DNA from: Kluyveromyces lactis
Lineage: Eukaryota > Ascomycota > Saccharomycetes > Saccharomycetales > Saccharomycetaceae
Assembly (NCBI RefSeq): GCF_000002515.2
Contig: NC_006040.1
Coordinates: 930,001-994,000 of the forward strand
DNA length: 64,000 nucleotides
Reading direction: 5' to 3'
The notes under the pieces were generated by a model that was not told where the DNA came from, ran no database searches, and saw only the letters and a list, made by a program, of their open reading frames with translations. Shown piece after piece: positions 50,535-60,358 of the stretch (position 1 is the stretch's first letter; every line of letters begins with the position of its first letter). Both the position numbers and the translations under genes were made by a program.

Positions 50535-51428
50535 TTAGTTTATTATTTCAATATCCGAATCCGAATCCTTCAGACTAGCCTCATCAGAGTCCATCACAAT
50601 AACTTCAGAACTGCGGCCGCCAGTAAAATTGGAGCCATCTTGATTTCCTTCATCCACAAACACTGGATGACTCTCATCATTGGAAAAGCCATGCACCACT
50701 GCAAAGCTCCCATTATTGTCCATTACTTCGACCAAATCGTTGTATCTAGACACGAACCTTGGTTGCAAACTTGCTACAATTCGAAGTGTAGAAGGAACGT
50801 TCTCTTCACCGTTTCTTAAAGAATTCGTGCGTAGCACTTTAAAAATGGAAATAATGTCGTCCATAGTCATCTTTTTGATGTAGAGATTATCCTCGTTACA
50901 CAGCAAGTCAAGGTTGGGAAAGTGAAGTAGTATTTCCTTGGATGCTAGTGACAATGCCCCGTGTTTGTTCTGTAAAAACAATCTGATTGCAGCAATTAAA
51001 TAATTAAGCTCCATATGAATCAGTGATCTGTCCTCAATAACAACGCTTTGCTGCTCATTATTATCTGTACCATTATCATTATCTTTAGAAAACATGGGAT
51101 AGACTTCTCCTGCATATTCCAATGTCGTATCGGGGATATCTGCTGAAGGAAGGGATTCCTTTACGCTTTCACCTAACCCTTTCAACTGGTTCCGTAAGTC
51201 CTCATCAGAATCAATCATCTGCTCGTCCTCATAATCACTGACTATACTATCGCTGTGAACGCTCATAGAACCACTGCTTGATTGTTCGTCCCTATTAATA
51301 GTTTCAATACCATCGTTTTCGTCATTTTCAACAGAAGAACCAGCTTCGTTTGCTTCGGGAACATGTTCCGCAACTGATACGGAGGAAAGCTCTTCCAGCC
51401 GAGGTACCTCTTGATCCTCCAAGCTCAT
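50535..51428 (-). CDS. RMR1: Rmr1-like protein required for meiotic recombination
   Basis: A 297-residue acidic protein placed between ZIP2 and MER3 as YGL250W (RMR1, 241 residues) is in S. cerevisiae. The N-terminal 110 residues are Ser/Asp/Glu-rich, and a helical central domain spans about 135-235 (NYLIAAIRLFLQNKHGALSLAS, MDDIISIFKVLRTNSLR). The tail has two hydrophobic-then-acidic patches, EVIVMDSDE and SDSDIEIIN, that look like SUMO-interaction motifs. RMR1 loss lowers meiotic gene conversion in S. cerevisiae; its biochemical role is not known to me. The frame begins two codons earlier at a GTG; the ATG at 51428 is chosen. Confidence 0.65.
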   Translation of the reverse strand: MSLEDQEVPRLEELSSVSVAEHVPEANEAGSSVENDENDGIETINRDEQSSSGSMSVHSDSIVSDYEDEQMIDSDEDLRNQLKGLGESVKESLPSADIPDTTLEYAGEVYPMFSKDNDNGTDNNEQQSVVIEDRSLIHMELNYLIAAIRLFLQNKHGALSLASKEILLHFPNLDLLCNEDNLYIKKMTMDDIISIFKVLRTNSLRNGEENVPSTLRIVASLQPRFVSRYNDLVEVMDNNGSFAVVHGFSNDESHPVFVDEGNQDGSNFTGGRSSEVIVMDSDEASLKDSDSDIEIIN

Positions 51429-51682
51429 ACTCACAAATCTTGCACGTACGAGGCGACACCGTAGCTCTTTACAACTTCTTTTACCCTTATTCCGTCTATT
51501 CCACGGCTGTAATCATCATCAATCATAATTCCTTTGTTTTCTCCCTTTATGTTTTCAAATTATCAACAAAGTAAACAAACACTCAACCTGAATCAGTTCA
51601 AAGCAAAAACCATCTTCAACATAGCTTAGGAACTGTTCATAGTATCATAGCATATACCATTACATCCCATATGTACCATTCG

Positions 51683-54600
51683 ATGAAGGAATATTCGAGT
51701 TCAAATGATACAATTTTCAAAAGCGGTAAAAGAACACAGCAAACCTCCGATTCTTCAAACCGAATCTGTAAGTGAAATACGCTCATGATAAAAACGGATA
51801 CCCTTTCTCCAGAATAACCCTCGAGTTCAAAGAGATGTATAAAAATGTGCATTGGACCTGATTTAAACGTCATGGATTTAGTACCTAAATTCTAACACTA
51901 TTTACAATCGAATAACGTCCATAAAGACAATGGAACAAACAAGCCAACTAGCCGCCCAAACTTTAAAGTAGGTATATCATACAACAGCATCATCGACGAT
52001 GATAGTGGGGATGAGTTAAGTACTGATGGCCCTTATAACATGTCGAAAGAGTATGAAATTAGTAGCTCCAACACTTCAAATGATACCACATTCCAGCTTA
52101 ATTTCTCGAATTCTTTGACTCGTCCATTAAGGAAAAAACCCAAAATCGCAACATTACAAAAGGACCCTGTTAATGAAATCCGTTTGTTACCTGTTTCAGT
52201 GCTACCGGACTCTGCTCAGTGTATATTCCCTTTCGAAAATTTTAATAGAATGCAGACTGAATCGTTCGAAAACATCTACCGATCCAATGAAAACTGCATC
52301 GTCACCTCCCCAACAGGATCCGGAAAGACAGTCTTATTTGAATTAGCCATTTTAAACGCAATGAACAGGCTCGATAGACCTTCTTCGGTAAAGGTGCTTT
52401 ATATTGCACCTACTAAATCGTTATGCAACGAGAAGTATCAACAGTGGAAATCGAAGTTTATCATGTTATCAGTTGGAATGTTGACAAGTGATACTTCCTT
52501 CACAGAATTGGAAAAAGTAAAAGCCGCAAACATCATCATATGTACACCTGAGAAATGGGATGTTATAACAAGGAAATGGACAGATTATCCTCAGTTCTTT
52601 GCCATATTGAGCCTTGTGTTGGTAGATGAGATTCATATTTTGCAGGAGCATCGTGGAAGTACATTGGAAGTTATTCTTACTAGAATGAATTCAATGTGTC
52701 AAAATTTGAGAATAGTTGCTGTAAGTGCAACCATTCCTAATATACATGATATTGCTGACTGGTTGAAAACTGGAGGACCTACTGGCGTTCCAGCAAAAGT
52801 ACTAGCCTTTGATGACAGTTACCGACAGGTGGTGTTAAGACATCACGTTTATTCATTCTACAATAAATTCAATAATGAATTCCAAATGGACGCTTTGTTT
52901 AATACAAGATTGGTCGAACTCATTAACAAGCACAGCAAAGGAAAACCTGTTCTAATTTTTTGCCCCACCAGACAATCGACCATTGTAACAGCAAGACACA
53001 TCGCCCTACATGACCACGAAATGAATAACACCAGTAGTAAACGTTCAAATATTAAACTACAGGACAAACAATTAAGCGAGATTGCACAGAAGGGAATTGC
53101 TTTCCACCATGCCGGATTGTCAATGACGGATAGGAGCGTGATTGAAGACAAATTCACCAACGGTGACATAAAAGTGTTGTGTTCGACTTCAACTTTGGCT
53201 GTCGGAGTCAATTTACCAGCTTATTTGGTTATTATTAAAGGTACAAGGATGTGGTCCATCAACGGTTCCCAAGAATATTCAACTCTAGACATTTTACAGA
53301 TGATCGGAAGAGCAGGAAGACCACAGTTTGAAACAGAAGGGACCGCATTGATCTTAACGGACGAAGGATCCCAAGAAAAATACGAGAATCTTTTGAAGGG
53401 AACCTCCACCTTAGAGAGTTGTTTGCATTTGAATCTAGCCGAAAACATTGTTGCTGAAATTGCACTAAATTCTATTACATCGATAAAATCTGCGATGAAT
53501 TGGTTGAAAAACACTTTCTTTTATAGACGATATCTTAAGAATCCAGCTCATTATAGTGTTATTAGAAGCAGTATACTGACTTCGGACGCTGAATGCCAGT
53601 TAACTCATTTTTGTGAACGAACACTAAAGGATCTTCTTTCTTATAAAATAATCCTTGACAACAACGGAAATTTGTGTGCTTCTGGATATGGACAGGCAAT
53701 GACTAGGCACTATATCCTTGGAGATACGGTCAAAAACATCATAAGATCAAACACATCACTAAAGTCGCTTGAGGTACTTAAAATATTGGCCAATGCTAGC
53801 GAATTTGATAGTATTCGTTTGAAGCATAATGAGAAGAAATTGTATCGAGAAATCAATGCAAATCCTCTTTTGCGGTACCCATTTACAGATAAGAAGAAAC
53901 AGCTAATGTCAATAACTTCTAAAGAACAGAAAATTTCGTTATTAATCCAGTACGAATTAAGCGGTTTAGAGTATCCTTCTTACAAAGATGCACAAAAACA
54001 TCACCAAACATTAGTTCAGGATAAGATGCTTGTTTTCAGACATGCTCCTCGAGTACTCAAATGTATGATTGATTGCTTTATTGAGAAATATGATGGAGAT
54101 TCATTGAAAAGTACTTTATTTCTTTTGCGTAGTGTCGCCGGTAAAGGTTGGGAGGATACTCCGATGATCTTAAGACAACTAAACACCATTGGTTTGGTAT
54201 CACTACGGAAATTAGTGAGTCACGGAGTATGTACATTTGCAGATATGGAAAAACTCACAGAACAACAGATCGAATATTATCTCAGTTTGCGACCAGGCAA
54301 CGGATATAAAATCAAAAGTGACTTACAAATGATTCCTTTATTATCGCTCGAATACAGTGTAGAAGAAAAGACGGTAACTCAAAACGCAATCCATGTTTCA
54401 TTTAAAGTAGAAGTACAAGCCAATTTTAAATCTGCATCTTGGCATGGTCAACAACTTTGTATGCTGATCATGTTGAAGACTGATACAGGCATATTAATAG
54501 ATTTTCGGCGAACGTTCTTGAGTAAGTTAAAGACACCCAAAGCCTTCAGAATAACCATCCAGGTAGACAGAAACACGAATTTTATCGAGTTTGTCTATTC

Positions 54601-55303
54601 ATGTGAGCAAATAGGCGGATCAAATCGTGAAATCAGGTACTATTTGAGTAATGGGTGCTATGACGATATGCCAAAATATTCGAATGTACTTGAACAGATT
54701 GATTCAAACCAAACTGGCTCTTTCCAAACTTCAATAAATTACAGTGACGCCAGGGAAACTATAAACAATGAAACAGATGATGATGAAGAGCTATTAAATT
54801 TGTTAGCGGAGAAAAATAATTCAAATGCTAACAATGAACGACAAGAAGACTGCGACAGATCTCTATTGGATAATGGAAACATGAAATGTCACCATACTTG
54901 CAAGGACAAGTCAACTTGCCGCCATCTTTGTTGCCGGGAAGGAATTCCTAGAAACACCAGGCGTAAGGCATCGAAACAGAGCATGATAAAGCATACTGAG
55001 AGTGTGCAGCAAGAAGAACCATCATCATCTAAGGATGCAAGAAACGATTTGCAGAAAGGATTATCTTCCTCCAAGAGTATGCTCCCTAACCTTGACGAAT
55101 GTCAGCAAATGGAGCCAGAGCCGGTTCTGGAAAATCCAATAAATTCCCTTCCCAAGGTGTCTTCAGCGCAGCAGACACAAAAGATCACATATATAATACC
55201 CTCAAGTTCCCCTAAACAGAGTAGCCCTTTCGATACATCGTTGTCTGACACTCAAGATGCAGATTTGCTAAACTTCTTAGGATCCGACATTGAATTGGGC
55301 TAA
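51683..55303 (+). CDS. MER3: Meiotic DNA helicase Mer3/Hfm1, with a 5' intron
   Basis: Two exons, 51683-51767 and 51927-55303, give 1,153 residues (S. cerevisiae Mer3 has 1,187). The helicase core includes SPTGSGKT (motif I), VDEIH (motif II), VSATIPN and the GRAGRPQFE motif VI, followed by winged-helix and Sec63 domains. A Cys/His-rich segment (CHHTCKDKSTCRHLCC) and the terminal LNFLGSDIELG match yeast Mer3. Reading only from the ATG at 52040 would lose FKVGISYNSIIDDD, which matches FKVGLSYNSLLDDC in S. cerevisiae. That segment lies in frame upstream without an ATG, so an upstream exon is required. A further in-frame ATG at 51671 would add four residues. Mer3 extends D-loops to favour interfering crossovers. 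Confidence 0.85.
51768..51926 (+). other. Intron in MER3
   Basis: A 159-base intron beginning GTAAGT (51768), with branch-like TTCTAAC at 51891-51897 and 3' end AAAG at 51926; branch A to 3' end is 30 bases. The 5' site and branch deviate from the yeast optimum (GTATGT, TACTAAC), as in introns that need help to splice. Splicing after the first base of a codon joins both exons in one frame, and the reading frame has an in-frame stop (51893-51895) within the intron. Confidence 0.78.
51798..51805 (+). promoter_or_regulatory. Candidate Mer1 splicing enhancer
   Basis: ATACCCTT, a match to the Mer1 enhancer consensus AYACCCUY, 24 bases after the GTAAGT 5' splice site of the MER3 intron. In S. cerevisiae such elements make MER2, MER3, SPO22 and AMA1 splicing meiosis-specific. 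Confidence 0.6.
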
Positions 55304-55654
55304 GTCGGTGGAATCTTTAGCTATTATAATAATTTTCCAGCAGATTGGCATTTCTTTAATCAAAATACCGACAACCTATTTGTAGATGAGTTAGTGCAGC
55401 AGCAGCAGTCGTCATACTCGATTTGACCAAGAAAGATAAACCTTACCACACCTCACAAAATCACGTGCATCGTTTTTGATGACTATTTTCTGTTTTCTTT
55501 AAAATATTGAAGTTCGCAATCCTAGACAAGCTAGACAATAACCACCATGGGACGACTTAAGAAGGTATAGAAGAATTATCTAGGTTTCTAGCTGAGTAAC
55601 AAGTGAAGGGAGGGGCTAACAGGCTTCATTGAGTATTTATAGCATATTTGAGGT
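55304..55654. other. RTG2 upstream region
   Basis: 351 bp between MER3 and RTG2. It contains a CAGCAGCAG run near 55400, an AATCACGTGC E-box near 55461-55470, and a short upstream reading frame listed separately. Confidence 0.5.
55547..55570 (+). other. Short upstream ORF before RTG2
   Basis: ACCACCATGG gives a strong start context for a seven-residue frame (MGRLKKV) that ends 84 bases before the RTG2 ATG. If the RTG2 mRNA begins upstream of it, most ribosomes should meet this frame first. Transcript start is unknown. Confidence 0.45.
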
Positions 55655-57418
55655 ATGTCAATGATATCTGATAGCGACAATGAAACTGAAGTTGTTTCAC
55701 GCAATCTATGTGGTGTTGTGGACATAGGTTCCAATGGGATAAGGTTCAGTATTTCATCTAAAGCATCACATCATGCTAGGATAATGCCATGCGTTTTCAA
55801 AGATAGAGTAGGTATTTCTTTGTATGAAGTGCAATATGCTGCGAATTCGCTTATCAAGGCCCCTATTCCTACTGCGGTTATCCACGAAGTTTGTTCTGCT
55901 ATGAAGAGATTTAAATTAATTTGTGAAGACTTTGGTGTTCCAGAAACAGGAGTCAGAGTAGTAGCTACAGAAGCTACTAGGGAAGCATTGAATTCTCAAG
56001 AGTTTATAGATGCTATTTATGACTCAACAGGTTGGGATGTGGAAATTTTGACCAAAGAAGAAGAAGGCAGGATTGGTGCTTACGGTGTCATATCGTCGTT
56101 CAATACTGTATCTGGGTTATACATAGACTTAGGAGGTGGTAGTACTCAACTATCTTGGATCAAATGTGTTAATGGGGAAATTACTCAATCATCTACCCCG
56201 GTTTCATTACCATTTGGGGCCGGTGCTCTGACAAGAAGAATGAAATTCGAAAGCAAGCACGTCTTACTTCAGGAAATTGTGGATGCTTACAAGTCTGCAG
56301 TCACAAAGATTGGCATCCCCAAGGAGATGTACGATGAAGCACAGTTAAACGGCGGGTTCGATTTATATACATGCGGTGGTGGCTTGCGAGGGATGGGTCA
56401 TCTTCTATTATCGCAGATCAAAGAATATCCTATTCAAACAATTATAAATGGATTTTCATGCAGTTTTAGCGAGTTCTCAAACATGTGTGACTACTTGTTT
56501 TTGAAGGAGAGAGTTCCAGGTGAATCGGCAAGTAAGATCTTTAAAGTCTCTGATAGAAGAGCCAAACAATTACCAGCTGTAGGCCTACTCATGGCAGCAG
56601 CTTCCGAGTCATTGCCCAAGATCAAAAACGTTCATTTCAGTGAAGGTGGTGTCAGAGAAGGTACTTTATACTCGATTCTTCCAAGGGAGATTAGAGCACA
56701 GGATCCACTTGTCATTGCAACCAGACCCTATGCTCCTTTGCTTGTTCACAAATATTTGGAACTATTAAGGACTGCTATACCTACTAAAGAGATTCCAAAG
56801 ATAGTATACGAAAGAATAGCTCCTGCTCTTTGTAACCTCGCTTTCGTACACGCTTCATATCCAAAGGAACTACAACCGACCGCAGCACTACGTGTAGGTA
56901 CATCTGGTATCATTGCTGGGTGTCATGGGCTATCTCACAGATCAAGAGCTTTGGTGGGAATAGCATTGTGCAATAGATGGGGTGGAGACATACCAGAACC
57001 TGAAGAAGTGTACAAAAAGCTATTGGAAGACATTGCACTAAGAGATGGTGACAAACTAGAACGTGAAAGGACAATATGGTGGACAAAATACATTGGCACT
57101 ATCATGTATGTCATTTGTGGTGTTCACCCTGGTGGTAACATTGGAGATGGTGTCTTCCATTTCAGCACTTCGGAGAAAGATGAATCGGCTATTGATTTAC
57201 AGATGCTATCTATAGATGAGAACCTTTCAGGAAACGGCAAGCCAACTCCAACAGGGAACCCGAACAAGAGGATATTCGAAGTTGTTGTCAAGATTAACAG
57301 AAACGATCTAAAGACTATTGCTTCTGTGAGGCAAAGAATCATCACGTTGCAAAAGAAAATAAGGAAATTATCCCGTGGTTCCAGCGACAAGGTTAAGATC
57401 AATGTAGAATTCTATTGA
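55655..57418 (+). CDS. RTG2: Retrograde signalling regulator Rtg2
   Basis: A 587-residue cytosolic protein (S. cerevisiae Rtg2 has 588). The N-terminal Ppx/GppA phosphatase-like domain (about 20-345) has an actin-type ATP-binding fold: phosphate-1 DIGSNGIRFSISS near 25-37 and phosphate-2 DLGGGSTQLSW near 164-174. The C-terminal half is helical and HD-like, with ACNLAFVHASYPKELQPTAAL-type conservation and GCHGLSHRSRALVGIALC. Rtg2 senses mitochondrial state and frees Rtg1/Rtg3 from Mks1 inhibition, and is a SLIK complex subunit. The start MSMISDSDNETEVVSRNLCG matches the yeast protein. In S. cerevisiae RTG2 lies between MER3 and HXK2. Confidence 0.97.
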   Translation: MSMISDSDNETEVVSRNLCGVVDIGSNGIRFSISSKASHHARIMPCVFKDRVGISLYEVQYAANSLIKAPIPTAVIHEVCSAMKRFKLICEDFGVPETGVRVVATEATREALNSQEFIDAIYDSTGWDVEILTKEEEGRIGAYGVISSFNTVSGLYIDLGGGSTQLSWIKCVNGEITQSSTPVSLPFGAGALTRRMKFESKHVLLQEIVDAYKSAVTKIGIPKEMYDEAQLNGGFDLYTCGGGLRGMGHLLLSQIKEYPIQTIINGFSCSFSEFSNMCDYLFLKERVPGESASKIFKVSDRRAKQLPAVGLLMAAASESLPKIKNVHFSEGGVREGTLYSILPREIRAQDPLVIATRPYAPLLVHKYLELLRTAIPTKEIPKIVYERIAPALCNLAFVHASYPKELQPTAALRVGTSGIIAGCHGLSHRSRALVGIALCNRWGGDIPEPEEVYKKLLEDIALRDGDKLERERTIWWTKYIGTIMYVICGVHPGGNIGDGVFHFSTSEKDESAIDLQMLSIDENLSGNGKPTPTGNPNKRIFEVVVKINRNDLKTIASVRQRIITLQKKIRKLSRGSSDKVKINVEFY

Positions 57419-57703
57419 ACACTCAATTGCGATCTCAGTATGTATAGGCTTTATATAGAATGCTCTTTATTTTACTTCCCTCAGCCTCCCTTCCTGTTGA
57501 AGATTTAATATCTAATTTACCCTGTTTGTAACAAGCCTCAGACCCTAAAATGTGATATAAATATTCGTGAAAGCGCCATATAGGTAGTGTAGTGCGCTGC
57601 TGTGTACTACTATCCGATGGTCGTATCCTCTGTTGATCACTCTGTTTTAGCTGGAAAAATATAGCGTTACCCGCCCTTTAACATTTTACCTTATTAGAAC
57701 GAT

Positions 57704-57712
57704 TTTGCCACT
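57704..57712 (-). promoter_or_regulatory. PACE-like element (Rpn4 site) of PRE4
   Basis: AGTGGCAAA on the minus strand, a known functional variant of the GGTGGCAAA proteasome element, 132 bp upstream of the PRE4 ATG. A Reb1-like TTACCCGC lies at about 57667-57674. The rest of the gap 57419-57843 shows nothing else. Confidence 0.75.
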
Positions 57713-57843
57713 ATCGAATATAAGAGAGACATGCAATTCATAATTAATACATAAGGAGTTCACTTCACGACAGGTTACAATCAACACTAAAGAGTCACCA
57801 AGGGTATTTTCTGCGAATCCAATCCATTGAAACACTTTCCAAC

Positions 57844-58641
57844 ATGAATCACGATCCATTTGCCTGGGGAAGGCCATCTGACGAACACTATGGCGCGTAC
57901 AATCATGCCATTGCCCAAGCGTCAAATAATCCAAAGATGAATACTCAGAACCCTATTATTACCGGTACTTCTGTCATCAGTATTAAGTATAATAACGGTG
58001 TTATTGTTGCAGCTGATAATCTAGGTGCTTACGGTTCGTTATTACGTTTCACAAACGAGGAGAGATTGATCAAAGTGGGTCCCAACACGGTTGTTGGTGT
58101 ATCCGGTGACATTTCCGATATGCAATACATTCAACATCTATTAGACGAGATGGAAATTGAAAACAATTACGATAGCGCATATGCGGATAATGAGGAGCAA
58201 TTGAAACCAAGCTTCGTTTTTGAATATCTATCATCTGTGATGTACCAACGTAGATCCAAGTTAGATCCTTTATGGAATGCGATAATTGTAGGGGGCACAG
58301 AAGATGGAAAGCCATTTTTAAGATACGTTAACCTATTAGGTGTCACATACTCTTCGCCAACGTTGGCTACAGGGTTCGGTGCCCACTTGGCATTGCCCCT
58401 TTTAAGAAAGCTAGTAGACACCGAAAAGGACGTGGAAAAAGTGAATCTAGATGTTGCTAAGAAAGCTATCCTAGAGGCAATGAAAATATTATACTACCGT
58501 GATGCCCGTAGTTCACGTAAGTTTTCATTGGCTATAATCGACAATGAACTGGGGCTCAATATCGAAAAGGACCTACAAGTAGAGAATATGTCTTGGGAAT
58601 TCGCCAAAGACATCAGAGGATATGGTACCCAAAAGGTATAG
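57844..58641 (+). CDS. PRE4: 20S proteasome beta-7 subunit (Pre4)
   Basis: A 265-residue beta subunit, near the 266 of S. cerevisiae Pre4. After a short propeptide-like leader of about 40 residues (MNHDPFAWGRPSDEHYGAYN) the mature fold begins at about TGTSVISIKYNNGV. The C-terminal extension ending SWEFAKDIRGYGTQKV is the arm that clasps the neighbouring beta-1 subunit. Beta-7 is not itself a Thr-protease but is needed for assembly and for the caspase-like site. The name is secure by near-full-length similarity. Confidence 0.97.
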   Translation: MNHDPFAWGRPSDEHYGAYNHAIAQASNNPKMNTQNPIITGTSVISIKYNNGVIVAADNLGAYGSLLRFTNEERLIKVGPNTVVGVSGDISDMQYIQHLLDEMEIENNYDSAYADNEEQLKPSFVFEYLSSVMYQRRSKLDPLWNAIIVGGTEDGKPFLRYVNLLGVTYSSPTLATGFGAHLALPLLRKLVDTEKDVEKVNLDVAKKAILEAMKILYYRDARSSRKFSLAIIDNELGLNIEKDLQVENMSWEFAKDIRGYGTQKV

Positions 58642-59251
58642 GTTTCGGATTTACTTCGTCTTGTCTTCATGCTTTCACTTATCCACGCAGATAATACTTG
58701 CACCAAAATACACAATCTCATGCCAACAAAGGAAGAGCAACACATGGTGATCCTGCTCTGGTAATATATACTTTCTTTGTCAATAACGGGAAGACCTCAC
58801 CTCTTCTGTGTTTTCTCTATAAATGTATACTATGCGTAAATTCTGAATTAGGGCACATATTCACACATAATACACCAAGAAAGAAACTGATCAAAACGGC
58901 GTCAATGCTGTCAACTACTGGACAGCCAGCTCAGTCATTATGTCACTAAGATATTTCGAGTGAAGGGACCTGTATATATGAAGGTTATCGTTGGAGTTAC
59001 CTTTCTTTATTCTTTTACAGTTCCAATTCTTTTAGAAAACAAGTTTAATTCTATATAAACAAGTAGTAACCTAATTGATTAATGAATCATCGACAAAGGA
59101 AAGACTAGAGGACTTATAGCGCTAGCCCAGTATACCTATATTCCATACTCTCAAATACAACTGGCTTGTAGGGTAGGCATCTATACGCCAGGAAACAGAT
59201 TTTTACCGATATCTTGCGATATATTTCCATTCTGGTTTCGAAAGTGAAAAG
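58642..59251. other. Intergenic PRE4/PDE1
   Basis: 610 bp between plus-strand genes. No TATA box close to PDE1, no RNA gene and no conserved motif recognised. Confidence 0.45.
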
Positions 59252-60358
59252 ATGTCTACGTATCCTGGATGCTCATTTGAACTAACTATCTTAGGAAGCT
59301 GTGGGGGCCCCCTAAACAATCATACACAGAGTTTCTTGATGAAACGCGCAGGATCGAGTGAATCAGGATATATTTGCATTGATGCGGGGTCCGGACTAGC
59401 TGAGATCGCAGATATGATCTACGCACAGGAATACGGTAACACGTTCTTAGTCAAGAGTCTATACAAATCTAGTGCCGAAGACGTTTCACGATTTCTTGCA
59501 CAAGGGGTACGGTGTACCATTGGGTTTGGTACACCAAGTGAAGTGTTCCTGAAGAAAAGCGCAGAGGCCCACAGCAGCATTATGAGGACCGCTTGTGAAA
59601 TATTCTCCGAAGTTAGGGAATATTATATCACACATCCGCACCTCGATCATATGATGGGTCTAATACTCAATGCCCCATTAATTTACACCAAACTGGGATC
59701 CTATAAGAACGTTTATGGCACAGAACATACCATACAAGCGATAAAAGAACATATATTCAATGATAAGATTTGGCCCGATTTCACCACAGACAACACGATC
59801 AGATTAGAAGCACTAGAACCTTCGATTCGCAGGAATACCTATTCAATACAGGGCATTGATTGCATACCGTTTACGTTGAATCATGGTCAAACAATAGATA
59901 CCAAAGAACCTGTACTGAGCACAGCGTTTCTATTCCATGAGCACCAAACTGATGGACATGTTCTGATTTGTGGTGACACTGAATCAGATCTTGTCTCCAA
60001 GACAGACTCTTTACTCAACATATGGACATATCTAGCAGAGAATGTACCCATTAATAACTTGAAGGCCATCGTACTTGAGTGTTCTAACACAGACGAAGTG
60101 GATACAAGCAAATTATACGGGCACTTGTGTCCTCAGCATATTATATGGGAATTGAAAAGGCTAATAGAGGTATACGATGTGAAGCCAGAGAATTTTAGCT
60201 TGCATGTGATTCTAACACATGTGAAGGATATCGATTCAGAAGAGGATCCCAAAATCACTGTGTTGAAACAGGTAAATAAAAGGTGCAAACAGCAAGGATT
60301 AGACAAATATAATATCAGTTTTTCCATGGCGATCCAAGGTTTTACAATGATTCTTTGA
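59252..60358 (+). CDS. PDE1: Low-affinity cAMP phosphodiesterase (Pde1)
   Basis: A 368-residue class II cyclic nucleotide phosphodiesterase with a metallo-beta-lactamase-like fold. The metal-binding THPHLDHMMGL is near residues 128-138, followed by FTLNHGQTI and the VLICGDTESD segment. The length equals S. cerevisiae Pde1 (369). The enzyme hydrolyses cAMP and in S. cerevisiae limits the glucose-induced cAMP peak that follows Gpr1-Gpa2 activation. In S. cerevisiae PDE1 (YGL248W) neighbours ZIP2; here PRE4 and RTG2 lie between, as expected for the merged ancestral order. Confidence 0.95.
   Translation: MSTYPGCSFELTILGSCGGPLNNHTQSFLMKRAGSSESGYICIDAGSGLAEIADMIYAQEYGNTFLVKSLYKSSAEDVSRFLAQGVRCTIGFGTPSEVFLKKSAEAHSSIMRTACEIFSEVREYYITHPHLDHMMGLILNAPLIYTKLGSYKNVYGTEHTIQAIKEHIFNDKIWPDFTTDNTIRLEALEPSIRRNTYSIQGIDCIPFTLNHGQTIDTKEPVLSTAFLFHEHQTDGHVLICGDTESDLVSKTDSLLNIWTYLAENVPINNLKAIVLECSNTDEVDTSKLYGHLCPQHIIWELKRLIEVYDVKPENFSLHVILTHVKDIDSEEDPKITVLKQVNKRCKQQGLDKYNISFSMAIQGFTMIL

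Noticed and set aside
51637-51873. 78-codon minus-strand frame across the MER3 first exon and intron
   Set aside because: No domain, overlaps the first exon and the splice signals of MER3, and is explained as an antisense shadow.
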